From assembly GCA_914767885.1 (NCBI GenBank), contig CAJZBQ010000001.1, forward strand, positions 248,001 to 312,000: DNA of 64,000 nucleotides. Reading direction: 5' to 3'. The notes under the pieces are model-generated. The model made no database searches and was not told the DNA's origin. It worked only from the letters and a program-made list of their open reading frames with translations. The position numbers were made by a program, and so were the translations under genes. Each line of letters starts with the position of its first letter. Position 1 is the stretch's first letter. The stretch is from Blepharisma stoltei. Taxonomy: Eukaryota > Ciliophora > Heterotrichea > Heterotrichida > Blepharismidae. This document shows positions 11,610 to 21,681 of this stretch, one piece after another.

Positions 11610-13200
11610 ATTTGATTATTATTGGAAAAGTTCGATTTCAGGAATGACAATTTTGCTCTTTTTAGTCCCCACAAATATTTAAAAAATAATTTTTAGTGTA
11701 TTTAGCTGTAAGCAAATAAACTTGGTAGAATTTGACTTAAAGAGGGCTACGATATTAAATGCTGGAATAAAAAAATGCTACTATTTCTGTTCATTTATTA
11801 ATGTGAGGTATTGGGATTCCAGCTTTATGCTTACTTAACTTTGCTAAAAATAAAAGGAAACTTAACGAAATTGGCCCAAGTCTCATGTTTGGATTTTTTT
11901 CAACAGCTAAACAAATCATGCTATTACTGGGAATTTATTGGCGACCTCATCTAGCTATCCTCTCCTGTTTCGAGTTTGGGGACTCTATGCGGCCTGAAGC
12001 TAAACCGACAGAAAAACGAGTCTACGGGTATGGGCATTGGTGCTCAGTTGGGTTTTGCCTCCTCGTCTGGCAATGAAGACTTTGTGTCTTCCCAATGGAC
12101 ATTTGGGAAAAAAGGCTTTTTACCCCTGGAGATCCCTAGTGCCGACGATGAAGGCATAGCGGTACCGATATTAGCTTAGAAGTTTATTCCTAGCTGCAAC
12201 TCTAGTCACTCAAGCAGCTGTCAATTCCAAGGTTCTAAGACAGCATTAAGAAGAGCCAGGCCGAAAGCTGGAGGAGAGTTATCTCAGGTGGATATGCTGA
12301 AATACCCAGAGAGGTTGGCTAGTAGTTTAACCAGTCTTCTCCAAAGACTTATCCCGGGTAGATGCAAAAGCAGGAATAGCCCTAATCTTTAATTAATGTT
12401 AATGCTAATGTTAATGGGAATTCATTATTTTATACCGATAAATTCACTTTATTTGCTGCTCTGACATTTTAGCTAATGTTTCAGTAAGTGTCCAAGCTCT
12501 TACCGTAGCAATGTATTAATAGTCTGCCATTATCTTCAATACAGCAATAAGCCATATAATGCTTTATTCTTAAACAAAATGGAATTAAGTTAGTTTTTGT
12601 TTCATCTGCAACAATTTATTGTGGGCTTTATTTTTAACAGATATTTAGATGAGGTCAGTAGATTTATATTTTTTTAATTATTGCGCTTTAAAATTTGTAA
12701 TTTTATACTATAGGTATTAAAACTAATGCAAACTGGATTGAGCATCTGTCAAAAAAATTGCCTTGCCTTAAAGAGCTTCGTTTCTCATATATAGCAGAGT
12801 TGAATTCATAATTAAAAGCTGGCTATGACGAAAAATTATTATAAAACTCTAAAAAGGTCATAAAATAAAAAAGGAAGGTCAAGAGTTTAGTTTTATATTA
12901 AACTGCAAAAAAGCCCCTCTTCTATTTAATCTGAGTTGCAATGACAGATGTCTTTATAATCACGGTTCCAAAAGCTCTTGAAATTGAAGAAAGTCTAATT
13001 ATCATAAAGTTAAGGCTCAAATTTTCTGATACTATACATTGTAAAAACTCTGATAATGAGTTCGAATTGCAAACTTCAGCTAAAAGGATAAAAGAAAGTG
13101 AAAAAATGAACAAAAGACTGATTAAGAGTAGGAAGCAATAAAAGAAAGCGAGCATCAAGTGCCAGAAGATAATAGTGACTGAAGGGTGATTAATTACCTG
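11610..13200 (+). pseudogene. decayed 3' end of the LNR/beta-helix surface-protein gene
   Basis: The stretch follows the last part of the gene at 21682-31862: IPALCLLNFAKNKRKLNEIG near 11820 matches IPALCLLKSVKNRRKLNEIG there, and MTDVFIITVPKALEIEES near 12941 matches MADVFISMIPEALEYDES. Stops and frameshifts are frequent, and a SINE-like element (11940-12414) splits it. A second decayed copy lies at 20155-21200. Confidence 0.7.
11940..12414 (+). mobile_element. SINE-like element with 12-bp target duplication
   Basis: GC-rich, flanked by TGGGAATTTATT (11928-11939) and TGGGAATTCATT (12415-12426). It begins GGCGACC and ends in repeated TAATG/TTAATG units. Its 3' part (from about 12140) is similar to the element at 16086-16387 in the opposite orientation. 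The corresponding place in the gene at about 31050 has no insertion. Confidence 0.75.
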
Positions 13201-13353
13201 ATATTTCAATTAAATTACAATATAAGTGCTTAAAATAATTATAATATTTGAGGAAATGTTTTTAGAAAGAGATAATGATTCAGAAATATTTTATCTTTTA
13301 AATCCTCTTTAGTTAGTTAATAAAAGGAAGCATAAAGTAACCTTTTTAATTTA

Positions 13354-13560
13354 TAGGCTATTACCTAAAATTACCCGGCAAGGCGTAAGGATGGAGAGCT
13401 CTAATCTCCAGTTGGCCTAGCCAACTCAGGTTGATTTGCCTGACTGGAGAATTGGTAACTGAGCTACAAAAGCCTCATTTGCCAACTCTTCAGTTGGTTT
13501 GACCAACCTAAATTGCCAGATTAACTGGACATTAGAGCTCTCCATCCTTAATTACCTATA
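13354..13560. repeat. TA-flanked palindromic (foldback) insertion
   Basis: The arms AAGGATGGAGAGCTCTAAT and ATTAGAGCTCTCCATCCTT are perfect inverted repeats around a loop with further inverted repeats (CAACT/AGTTG). The homologous unoccupied sequence near 21357 reads TTTTATCGGATACATT, which places the insertion at a TA. Confidence 0.65.
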
Positions 13561-13733
13561 TCGGATGCATTAATATAAGATTTAAAAAAATTACTATGCC
13601 TTTTAAAGATTTTTCAATTGATGGTATCTTTATATTTATTATTCATTATATAAAATCCTACCTGTATCAATTCTTCTTCGTAATCTCCGGTTGAATGCTG
13701 TCTATTTCTTTTAATTTCGTATCGAAGATCATC

Positions 13734-14560
13734 AAGTTTATTTTAGTAATAAAATCAATTCATTCGATTTTTTGTGTTCTAGTTCTCCCATTTCTTGTAG
13801 CTTATTTGTATCTACTAGCATCCAGCAATGATATTTTAAATTTAAATAATCTACTCCAACCACATCTTTTAGTCTATTAATAAAATTCCTTCTTTCTATT
13901 TTAATTGACATAATGGAAATTGCGATAGCAAAAAAACCCAAGAACTCAAGGCCAAAAATTAAAAAAAATGGCCTCGAAGGGCCACGGAATTGCAGGTGGC
14001 AGTTTCCAGGGTGGGGTGCAGGCTTGGACTGACTTGGCCTCCCCTCGACCCACAGACAAGAGGATCGACGGCCCAAGACCAATCGGGCACTTCTGGAGGA
14101 GCATTATTTTACCTGTAAATGGAAGAGGTAGTTCCTGAAGGATAACTGGACACTTCCCTCATACCCTGAACACTACAACGGGTTAAGAGAGTCCTGCGCT
14201 GCAATTTTTGGTCCGAGCAGGTTCGGTGAGCCTTCCCGTTAGACTGACTACGTCACCATTTTGGTGGCCCAGAACGAAATAGCATGAGGTAGCTTTAGCG
14301 CTTATCGCTACATGAAGTGTGAAGCTGAAGCCCGACTGGCTAGGGGCTGAAATAATCCCCGTTAACCCCTCTAACTAACTCTCTCTTTCTATTTTTGAAT
14401 TTTGGGCAAGCATTTGAAACATGTTGTTCAGTTTCTCTAACTAAACACATTTCACACAAATCATTTGGATTCTCATTCTTTTTAATATTACATTTTCAAA
14501 TCTTTAAAGGAGCGATTCCGTAGCGTCATTGGGCCTTAATCCTAAATGCATATTAAGTTC
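13734..14560 (-). mobile_element. LINE ORF2 C-terminal fragment split by a SINE-like element
   Basis: On the minus strand, 14560-14396 encodes ENPNDLCEMCLVRETEQH and VSNACPKFKNRK; 13902-13738 continues as NFINRLKDVVGVDYLNLK. The C-x2-C-x7-H-x4-C motif with ET-x2-H spacing is characteristic of the C-terminal zinc knuckle of LINE ORF2 proteins. The paralogous fragment at 7316-7620 has no SINE. It is 5'-truncated and decayed. Confidence 0.55.
13903..14383 (+). mobile_element. SINE-like element with 12-bp target duplication
   Basis: Flanked by TCTTTCTATTTT (13891-13902 and 14384-14395). The head contains ATAATGGAAATTGCG and the tail is CTAACTAACT. The element at about 39211-39632 is a diverged copy in the opposite orientation; shared stretches include CCAGTCGxGCTTCAG, CTCCTCCAGAAGTGC and GGGTAT. 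Confidence 0.75.
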
Positions 14561-15141
14561 CAAAATAAAGCTTTTTGATTTTCTTTTTTTTCTAAATGTT
14601 ATTGATTATAATAAAGTCTTATTAAAGAAGCTATTAAAACTGGAGATTTAATCTTGATAAAGAATTTGGAGCCTCTCTATTAGAAAAATTATTTCTTGCA
14701 ACTTCCTTTCTTATTTTATTGATATAGCTTAAGACCCTTTATAGATTCTTTAACAATAATACCTGTGATTATTAATTAGGCCACGAAAATCCTAATTTTT
14801 ATGAAAAGAGCTAATTAAAAATTGACAGTTATGAGCTATATATTGCATTTGTAATTTTTTAATTGTAATTGTCAGAAAAATTGGCAAAAATATTGCTCCT
14901 AAATGAGCAAAAAATGGTATATCGGCTGCTGAAACTTGGCTTCCTATTAAAAATTTGAAAAATATTGTAATATCTGCTCCTTTGTCAGTAATTAGTAAAT
15001 TTGGAAGCCATTTGCATTGAATTATTATCCCAGCTATTATAAAGATAAGCCAGAATGAATATTGCATCATAGGCCATAGTAGTGAATCAAATTTTGTGAG
15101 TCAATAAAGAGATGATAAAATAAAATTCCACAAAATTGCTA

Positions 15142-15409
15142 ACTCCCTCCCTGCTAGAGAGAACAAAAAAATTTTGTTCGCTTTAAAGAGTTATCTGTAA
15201 ATTTTATGGTAATTTTTTTTTCAAAATTCGTAAAATTTTAAATTGAAAATGCAAGCTGTTTAAAAATAGCAGAAAAAGCAAGAGATTTAATTATCACTAT
15301 ATATATTAAATTTTTTTTATATGAAAGATTTTTGTTTGCTCACTAGGGTTTTTGGGCAAAAAAATAGGGATTTTTTCCAATGTATTTGTTCGCTCACCGT
15401 GGTGGACTA
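15142..15409. mobile_element. MITE family 1 copy acting as an IES (268 bp)
   Basis: Copy 2 reads TTGCTAAATAGG; copy 3 reads TTGCTA, then ACTCCCTCC, then GGACTA, then AATAGG. This shows a TA target duplication and a precise empty site. The GAACAAAA box and the family-1 core are present. Confidence 0.9.
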
Positions 15410-16085
15410 AATAGGAAATGATCAGCCAAAGATTCATCCTACTATAATTGTAAGAGTTTTGCTTTAAGCTAATTACAATTAAGATAAGCATAAGGATGAT
15501 ACAGCAAAGGCCATGTAAAGATTCATTATAAATCTTTATCGTCTTATTCATAGAAACTATGATTACTTGAAAAATAGACTTTTCTAAAATAAAACGGGGA
15601 TTTGTTTTGATATTGATATGGTCATTAACATTCTCATAATATTCCCGAAAATAAATTGTCAATGGGATATAAGTGGCTAAAAAAATTATTGAAAGAGCTC
15701 CTCATATAGAATATTCTTGAGTTCAGCAATATGTTGTACAATCATTTTTTATAAAAGAATCAGTAATAATCGAGCCTATTCCTTTATCACATTGAAAAAT
15801 GCTTAAAAGGACGGAAATCATTGGCACAAATAACAAATTTCCAATGATAGGTAGCAAAAGTAAAGATATTTTTCTAGCATATCTCAGCATCCAACTATCA
15901 AGCATTTTCAGTTTAAATATTAAAATAAAAGCTGAAAATATTCAAAAGCAAGCAATAATCATTGCAGAATATAAATAAATTCAGTAAATATCTCCTGTAA
16001 CTGAAGAATCAAAATGAATAAGGGAATAGCTACAAGCTTTTGATAACCATATATATAATTCACTTATATCTGGCCCTTGAGATAT

Positions 16086-16387
16086 TAGCATTAAATAAAG
16101 ACTAGGGCCCTTCCTCTTTTTACGCCTTAATTGAGACAAATCTTGGTAGAAGACTACTTCAGTAGCTAGCGAACCTTCCTGGGTATATCAGCATTTCCAC
16201 CGAGATAGCTCGCCTCTAGATTTCAGCCTGGCTCTTAATGCTGTCTCGGAATCTTGGAGTATCAGGTTTGGGACTTGGCAGCTGCTGCTTGAGTGACTAG
16301 AGTTTCATCTAGGGATAAACTCCCTAGCTAGTATGGTACTACTATGCCTTCGTCGTTGGAACTTAACGTCGCCATTTTATTTGTGTA
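16086..16387 (-). mobile_element. SINE-like element with 13-bp target duplication
   Basis: Flanked by GCCCTTGAGATAT (16073-16085 and 16388-16400). The empty site is intact in copy 2 near 8907. The minus-strand head is CAAATAAAATGGCGACG and the tail is TTTATTTAATGCTAA. It shares its body with 11940-12414. Confidence 0.9.
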
Positions 16388-16892
16388 GCCCTTGAGATAT
16401 AAATTGGAAAAAATCAGCAGCCATAAATCACATAAGAATATAGTCCTCAAAATGTACACGGGTAGCTGTGCTCAATTTTTTTATCGTGATATTTTTTCAA
16501 AACCTTTTTCATACAGCAAATGCTGTAATAATTGTAAAAGCTATCAGTGCAGCTGATATTCCATATAATATACTAGCGCCGCTATTTGAATTAGAAATTT
16601 TGCTTTTAGGAAATGGGCAGCCATTTTCATACACTATTGTGTCTGTAGGTACTACTGTTGTGTTATCATATCACAAAATGCTCTTATATAAAGTAATCAA
16701 TTGAGCACTATTAATGTCATATTGCCCTACAAAATCCTCATATAGAGATTGAATTCTCTCGTCCCATCTCAAACTGTATATACCTAGAGTTGGAAAACTT
16801 CTCTGATTACCCCCAGACTCAATAGACACAGTCCCAGAACAGCCTACAAACTTTTGCTTTCTCAGGTTTTTATTCATCACTTCATAACTCTA

Positions 16893-17199
16893 CTCTCCCT
16901 TCTGTGACCATGAAAAAATTCCTATTTTTTTCCCAAAAAACCACAAAATAGCGAACAAAAAATTTTTGTATATAGGTGATAATTAGTGTAATAAAATTTG
17001 ATAAGTTTATTTTAACAAATTGTATTTCAAAACATAAAATTTTACAAATTAAATAAATATTTGCTTTACCAAATTTTTTCGAATTGATTTTTAAATTTCA
17101 AAAAAAAAATTATAAAATTTATTTATAAATTTTAAAAAAAAAATTAAACACTCAATGAACAACAAAATTTTTTTGTTCGCTCACGGAGGTTGGAATTTA
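16893..17199. mobile_element. MITE family 1 copy (307 bp) at a site shared with copy 1
   Basis: It has a family-1 core and the arm GTTCGCTCACGGAGG. On the coding strand it follows GAAAATGTTA, the same position as the element at 3955-4257 in copy 1. Copy 2 is empty here. TA-to-TA removal leaves the frame one base short. Confidence 0.7.
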
Positions 17200-17363
17200 A
17201 CATTTTCGCCTTGCTTTATAGTAAACTCAATTCCATTTAAAAGTAGCATTGCAGCATCAAAAGCCCAGCAGCCCAGATCTGTATGATTTCCATACTTCTC
17301 TACAAAACCATTTTTAAGCATTTTTCCATATTCCCCAATTCATTCAACTTGCGCTATCACAAT

Positions 17364-17732
17364 GGTTCCTACACACGACGCATATTTCATAACAACTATT
17401 TTTTTTAGCCTATTTTTGGCCTATTTTTTTTGGCCTATTTTTTTAAGCCTGATTTTTTAGTCTATTTTTTTTAGCCTCTTTTTGTGGCCAAAACTATTGA
17501 GAAGCTGAGACATACTTATGCAAGTAGTATTGAGTTAGTTAATAATTTTTCTAAATTTAAAAAGTAATTAATTTGTATTCTTAAAGTAAGCCCTGTGAAA
17601 AAATAGGCTTAAAAAAATAATAGGCCAAAAAAAAGGTCAAAAAATAATAGGCCAAAAAAAACATAAGCCGAAAGTGAAAAAAATAGGCCAACAAAAGCAA
17701 TCGTTATGAGATAGTCGTCGTGTGAAGGCACG
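17364..17732. mobile_element. inverted-repeat element with 8-bp target duplication
   Basis: Flanked by ATCACAAT (17356-17363 and 17733-17740); copy 2 reads ATCGCAAT once. The ends are imperfect inverted repeats built on TCACACGACG and TCATAAC. Next to them are repeated TTTTTTGGCC / GGCCAAAAAA units. It has no ORF. The 8-bp duplication sets it apart from all the TA-flanked elements and would fit a hAT- or P-like origin, but no transposase supports that. Confidence 0.7.
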
Positions 17733-18766
17733 ATCACAATTCCTCCATAAGAGAGTTCTAAAAGTTTTCTTCTTTGTTCAATATCAGTTTCTAATGAAAA
17801 TCCATATGCAAGCTTATTGTTTGACAATATAATTATATCCCCTTGTCTTAATCCTGCATCATAAAAACTTTCGGCTATATACAATGCAAAAGGAGGACTC
17901 AAAAATATTACAAAAAGCCTTACTTTTAGACTAACTATTTCAGCAAACCAGTCCTTTCATATTGGATATTTATCTCTAGTATACTCATTATCTATTTTTT
18001 GTAGTTCAGGTCTGTTAGCAATTTTAATATTTAATTTTTCTGCCAACGCAATAAAGTATAAATAAGTGTTTTTATTATAATCATCATAAAGCACGATAAT
18101 TTTTTTTCAGCCAAAAATAACAGCCAAGTCCAATATGACTTGTGAGTTAAATCTTTCGTCTCTTATAACAGTCATAAATTCAGGAAAAGCAGTTTTATTT
18201 TGAGTAAGACTTGAAGTCGCATATGGAGAAACGTTAGGGATTGAACACTTTAGAGATCTTAAAGCATATATATATAAAATGCTAGTTCATGGAGCAAATG
18301 AAGTTAGAAAACCAACAGCAGGGATCGTCACTAATTTAGCAAAACAAGAAAAACCGCTTGCTTGGTCATATATAATCATGCCACAGTTGCAAGGTGTGGT
18401 TGTTATTTTAAAGCCATCCAAAGAGTGAAGTGTTTTATAGTATTCTAAAGCATAAGATAGTGCATCTAGTACAGATAGACCTAAACTTGAATTGTCGTAT
18501 CATATATTGATAGAAGTGGTAGGAGAGTTTGGAATTGCTAGTGAATCTCCTGGATATTTTAAAGGGTTCATTATGTATAATGTATCGTTAGCAATACTCC
18601 CTGATATGACTTTTAGGTTATTTTGATTATTCAGAAGCGAAAATTTTGAAATTGGATGATGGTCACTTGTATTTTTCAATAAAAATTCAAGCAAATCTGA
18701 ATTGCCATAAGGTTGAGAAAAGCTAAGCACAAGCTTTAAAAAATTGATTATTGCCAAACCTTGATA

Positions 18767-18845
18767 TAGGGCTTTCCCTTGAATAGCCCGATAACGGATG
18801 AATGAAGCCAGCCAGTTATCGGGCTATTCAAGGGAAAGCCCTATA
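18767..18845. repeat. palindromic IES (79 bp), TA-flanked
   Basis: Perfect arms TAGGGCTTTCCCTTGAATAG and its complement surround a short loop. Copy 2 reads CATAGCTGATATTGC across the site; removing 18767-18845 gives GATAGCTAATATTGC in frame. It shares the TAGCCCGATA box with the palindrome at 25458-25668. Confidence 0.85.
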
Positions 18846-18976
18846 GCTAATATTGCTATCAGCTGTTTCTAATCCTGATTCTGTATAAGAAACAACTCCA
18901 TTTCCATATATGCCTCAAGAGCCCTCACTTCCTACAATAACCCCAGTACCAAAACCAAGTAAATCTAATTTTTCTA

Positions 18977-19288
18977 ACTCGCCGCCCCATCAATGAACGA
19001 ACGGAAAATCTTTGTTCGCTCACTGAGGGAGTTAATATTTTTTTAAAATTTATATATTTTATAGTTTTTTTTCGAAATTTTAAAACAATCCTAATTTGCA
19101 TAAATTGGAAAATAAATATTAATTTGATTTGTAAAATTTTATATTTTAAAATCCAAGCAGAATTAGTTTGACATTTCATTATAATATTTATCACTTATAT
19201 ATCAAAATATCTTTCATAAAAATTTTTTATAAAAAAAATTTTTGTCGCTCATAAGGGGTTTGTTTTTACTCAAAAATAGTGAGGAGTA
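18977..19288. mobile_element. MITE family 1 copy acting as an IES (312 bp)
   Basis: Copy 2 reads TTTTTCTAAGCTTTTTAAAAGC; copy 3 has the element between TTTTTCTA and AGCTTTTCAAGAGC with TA on both sides. The removal is in frame. Confidence 0.88.
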
Positions 19289-19898
19289 AGCTTTTCAAGA
19301 GCAATTTTGTGCTTTCACCTTTATTTAATATGACAATATTTTTAATTCCGATAGGTTGAATTGCTCTTCCTATAAATAAATCTGCTGATTTTTCGTCGTT
19401 GATGTTTGAGAAATAAAATCGATGATAATCTTTATCAAAAAAATAATCATAAAACTCATTATTCTCGCTATAAGTTTCATCAGATATCACTATAAATGTT
19501 TGCCAATTTAGGTAAGAAATAATAGAATATAATGTTTTCATCTGATTTTTCCACGAATTATGCATAAAAAACTCTCAGTTGCTATATAAAATAGTTGGCT
19601 TGGCAATAGAGCCGATAATGAAATTCTGTATTTCAGCAATTTTTTTGATTGATTCTAATAATGAAGCGCTGAAGGTAAGGTCAAAAACTATATCAGGACT
19701 ATTGATAACTAGGCCAATATCCCAATAGTTTTCTAAATAGACTAAATTAAATTCAAATTCGTCTTGGAAACTTTGCTCCAGAATTACTTTCAGGCTTGAA
19801 GCAAAGTCTTGCTCTGTGCAAGGACTGTAAGTTATATCAACAATTATCTGACCTTCAACAAGTATAATTGATAATAGTAAAGCCTTTAAAAGACCCAT

Positions 19899-20154
19899 TT
19901 AATGCATTATTTATCACTTGATCATTATAAAGCAATTAGCAATTTATTCAACAACTTTAATTGTCCAAAATTAATTATTCAAACAATTTTTTACGTTTTG
20001 TACAAAGTTTATTATTGCAGGTTACAAAATTAAATATGAAAATAAGGCAAAATTATTTTTAAAAAGGAAATTAAATATTTTTAGAACTTTTTTTGACTTT
20101 TATTTTCAAAATTTATTTTATCAAATTGATTCTTATGAGTTTAGCACCCCTAGC
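19899..20154. other. upstream region of receptor copy 3
   Basis: AT-rich sequence similar to the stretch upstream of copy 2, part of the duplicated block. No gene was found. Confidence 0.35.
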
Positions 20155-21200
20155 AATTGGACTATGCTCTTTTACTATAGGAAAAGTCAAGGGATTTGAG
20201 GAACGAATATATATCAATATGTGTGATTTAGCTTGGTTTAATCCACCAATATATTTAAAAAATAAATTTTAAGGTATTTAGCTGTAATCAAATAAACTCG
20301 GTGGAATTTGAATTAAAGAGGACTACGATATTAAATGCTGGAATAAAAAAAATGTTACTATTTTTATTCATTTATTATAATTAGAGTTATTGGGATTCCA
20401 GCTTTATGCTTACTTAGCTTGGCTAAAAATAGAAGGAAACTTAACGAAATTGGCCCAAGTCTCATCTTTGGGTTTTTTCGACAGCTAAACAAATCACTTT
20501 ATTTGCTGCTCTGACATTTAGCTAATGTTTCATAAGTGTCCAAGCTCTTACCGTAATAATGCATTAATAGTCTGTCATTATCTTCAATACAGCAATAAAC
20601 CATATCATGCTTTATTTTTTAAACAAAATGGAATTAAGTTAATTTTTGTCCCAGCTACAACAATTTATTGTTGGCTTTATTTTCGAACAGATCTTTAGAT
20701 GAGGTCAGTAGATTTTTATTTTTTAATTATTTTGCTTTAAAATTTGTATTTTTATACTATAGGTATTAAAACTAATGCAAACTGGATTGAACATTGTCAA
20801 AAAAATTGCATTGCCTTAAAGAGTTTCGTTTCTCATATATAGCAACGACGAAAATTATTATAAAGCTCTTAAAATAAAAGGAATGTGAAGAGTTTTAATT
20901 TTATATTAAATTGCAAAAAAGCCCCTCGTCTATTTAATCCGAGTTTAGAATGGCAGATGTGTTTATAAGCACGACTCCAAAAGCTCTAGAAATTGAAGAA
21001 AATCCAATTATCATCAAGTCCAGGCTCAATTTTCCGATTCTATGCATTGTAAAATTCTGATTATGATGTCAAATTGTAAACTCCAGCTGAAAGATAAAAG
21101 AAAATGAAAAAATGGACAAAAGACTGATGAAGAGAAGGAAGTAATAAAAGAAAGCGTGCATCAAGTGCCAGAAGATAATAGTGAGCTGAAGGTTGATTAA
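20155..21200 (+). pseudogene. second decayed 3' end of the LNR/beta-helix gene
   Basis: Homologous to 11610-13200 without the SINE-like element, and to the end of the gene at 21682-31862 (AGAAGGAAACTTAACG near 20431, MADVFISTTPKALEIEEN near 20950). Frames are broken throughout. It lies immediately upstream of the intact gene, so the pseudogenes mark earlier tandem copies of it. Confidence 0.7.
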
Positions 21201-21681
21201 TTATCTGATCCTTCAATTTAATTAAAATATTAGTGCTTAAAATAATTATATTATTTCAGGAAATGTTTTTAGAAAAAGATAATGATTCAGAAATATTTTA
21301 TCTTTTAAATCCTCTTTAGCTAGTTAATAAAAGGAAGTATAAAGCAACCTTTTTAATTTTATCGGATACATTAATAAGAAGCATTAGAAAAATTTTAAAA
21401 CTATTCCAATTATAAATACCCAAGAATTCTTTAGTATTCTTAACGAAAATGCGTAAAATAGAAAACCTCCAACGAAAGACACCAATTTTAAAAAATTCTG
21501 ACAGTAGTTTTTGATTTATTTGAATCCAGCTTTTAAATAGTCCATGATTCAAATAAAAAATGTAAATATTAGCTTCATTACTGCTTATAGATTGACTAGT
21601 TTTGCCACATCCGCAGAAAGAATTTTGCTTTTTCTTTTCTTTTATCCTTGAAATTTTTTTCTCTTTTGCAAATTATAATAA
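21201..21681. other. intergenic, presumed promoter of the large surface-protein gene
   Basis: Unique AT-rich sequence between the pseudogene and the start codon at 21682. No transposon arm and no credible frame was seen. Confidence 0.35.

Larger units (their letters stand above)
14792..19898 (-). pseudogene. receptor-like membrane protein, copy 3, six insertions
   Basis: Close paralogue of the intact copy at 7990-11367, starting MGLLKALLLSIILVEGQ. It is interrupted by 18977-19288, 18767-18845, 17364-17740, 16893-17199, 16086-16400 and 15142-15409. Each lines up with an empty site in copy 2. Five removals keep the frame. The 16893-17199 junction leaves a one-base deficit at every available TA, and the 17364-17740 element has no TA in its target repeat. 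I therefore call it a probable pseudogene, although its coding segments stay open and similar to copy 2. The C-terminus differs from copy 2 (QYIAHNCQFLISSFHKN). Confidence 0.65.

Noticed and set aside
17380-17700. Microsatellite or tandem GGCCTATTTTTT array as an independent repeat
   Set aside because: The units lie symmetrically inside the element with 8-bp target repeats and are better seen as its subterminal repeats.
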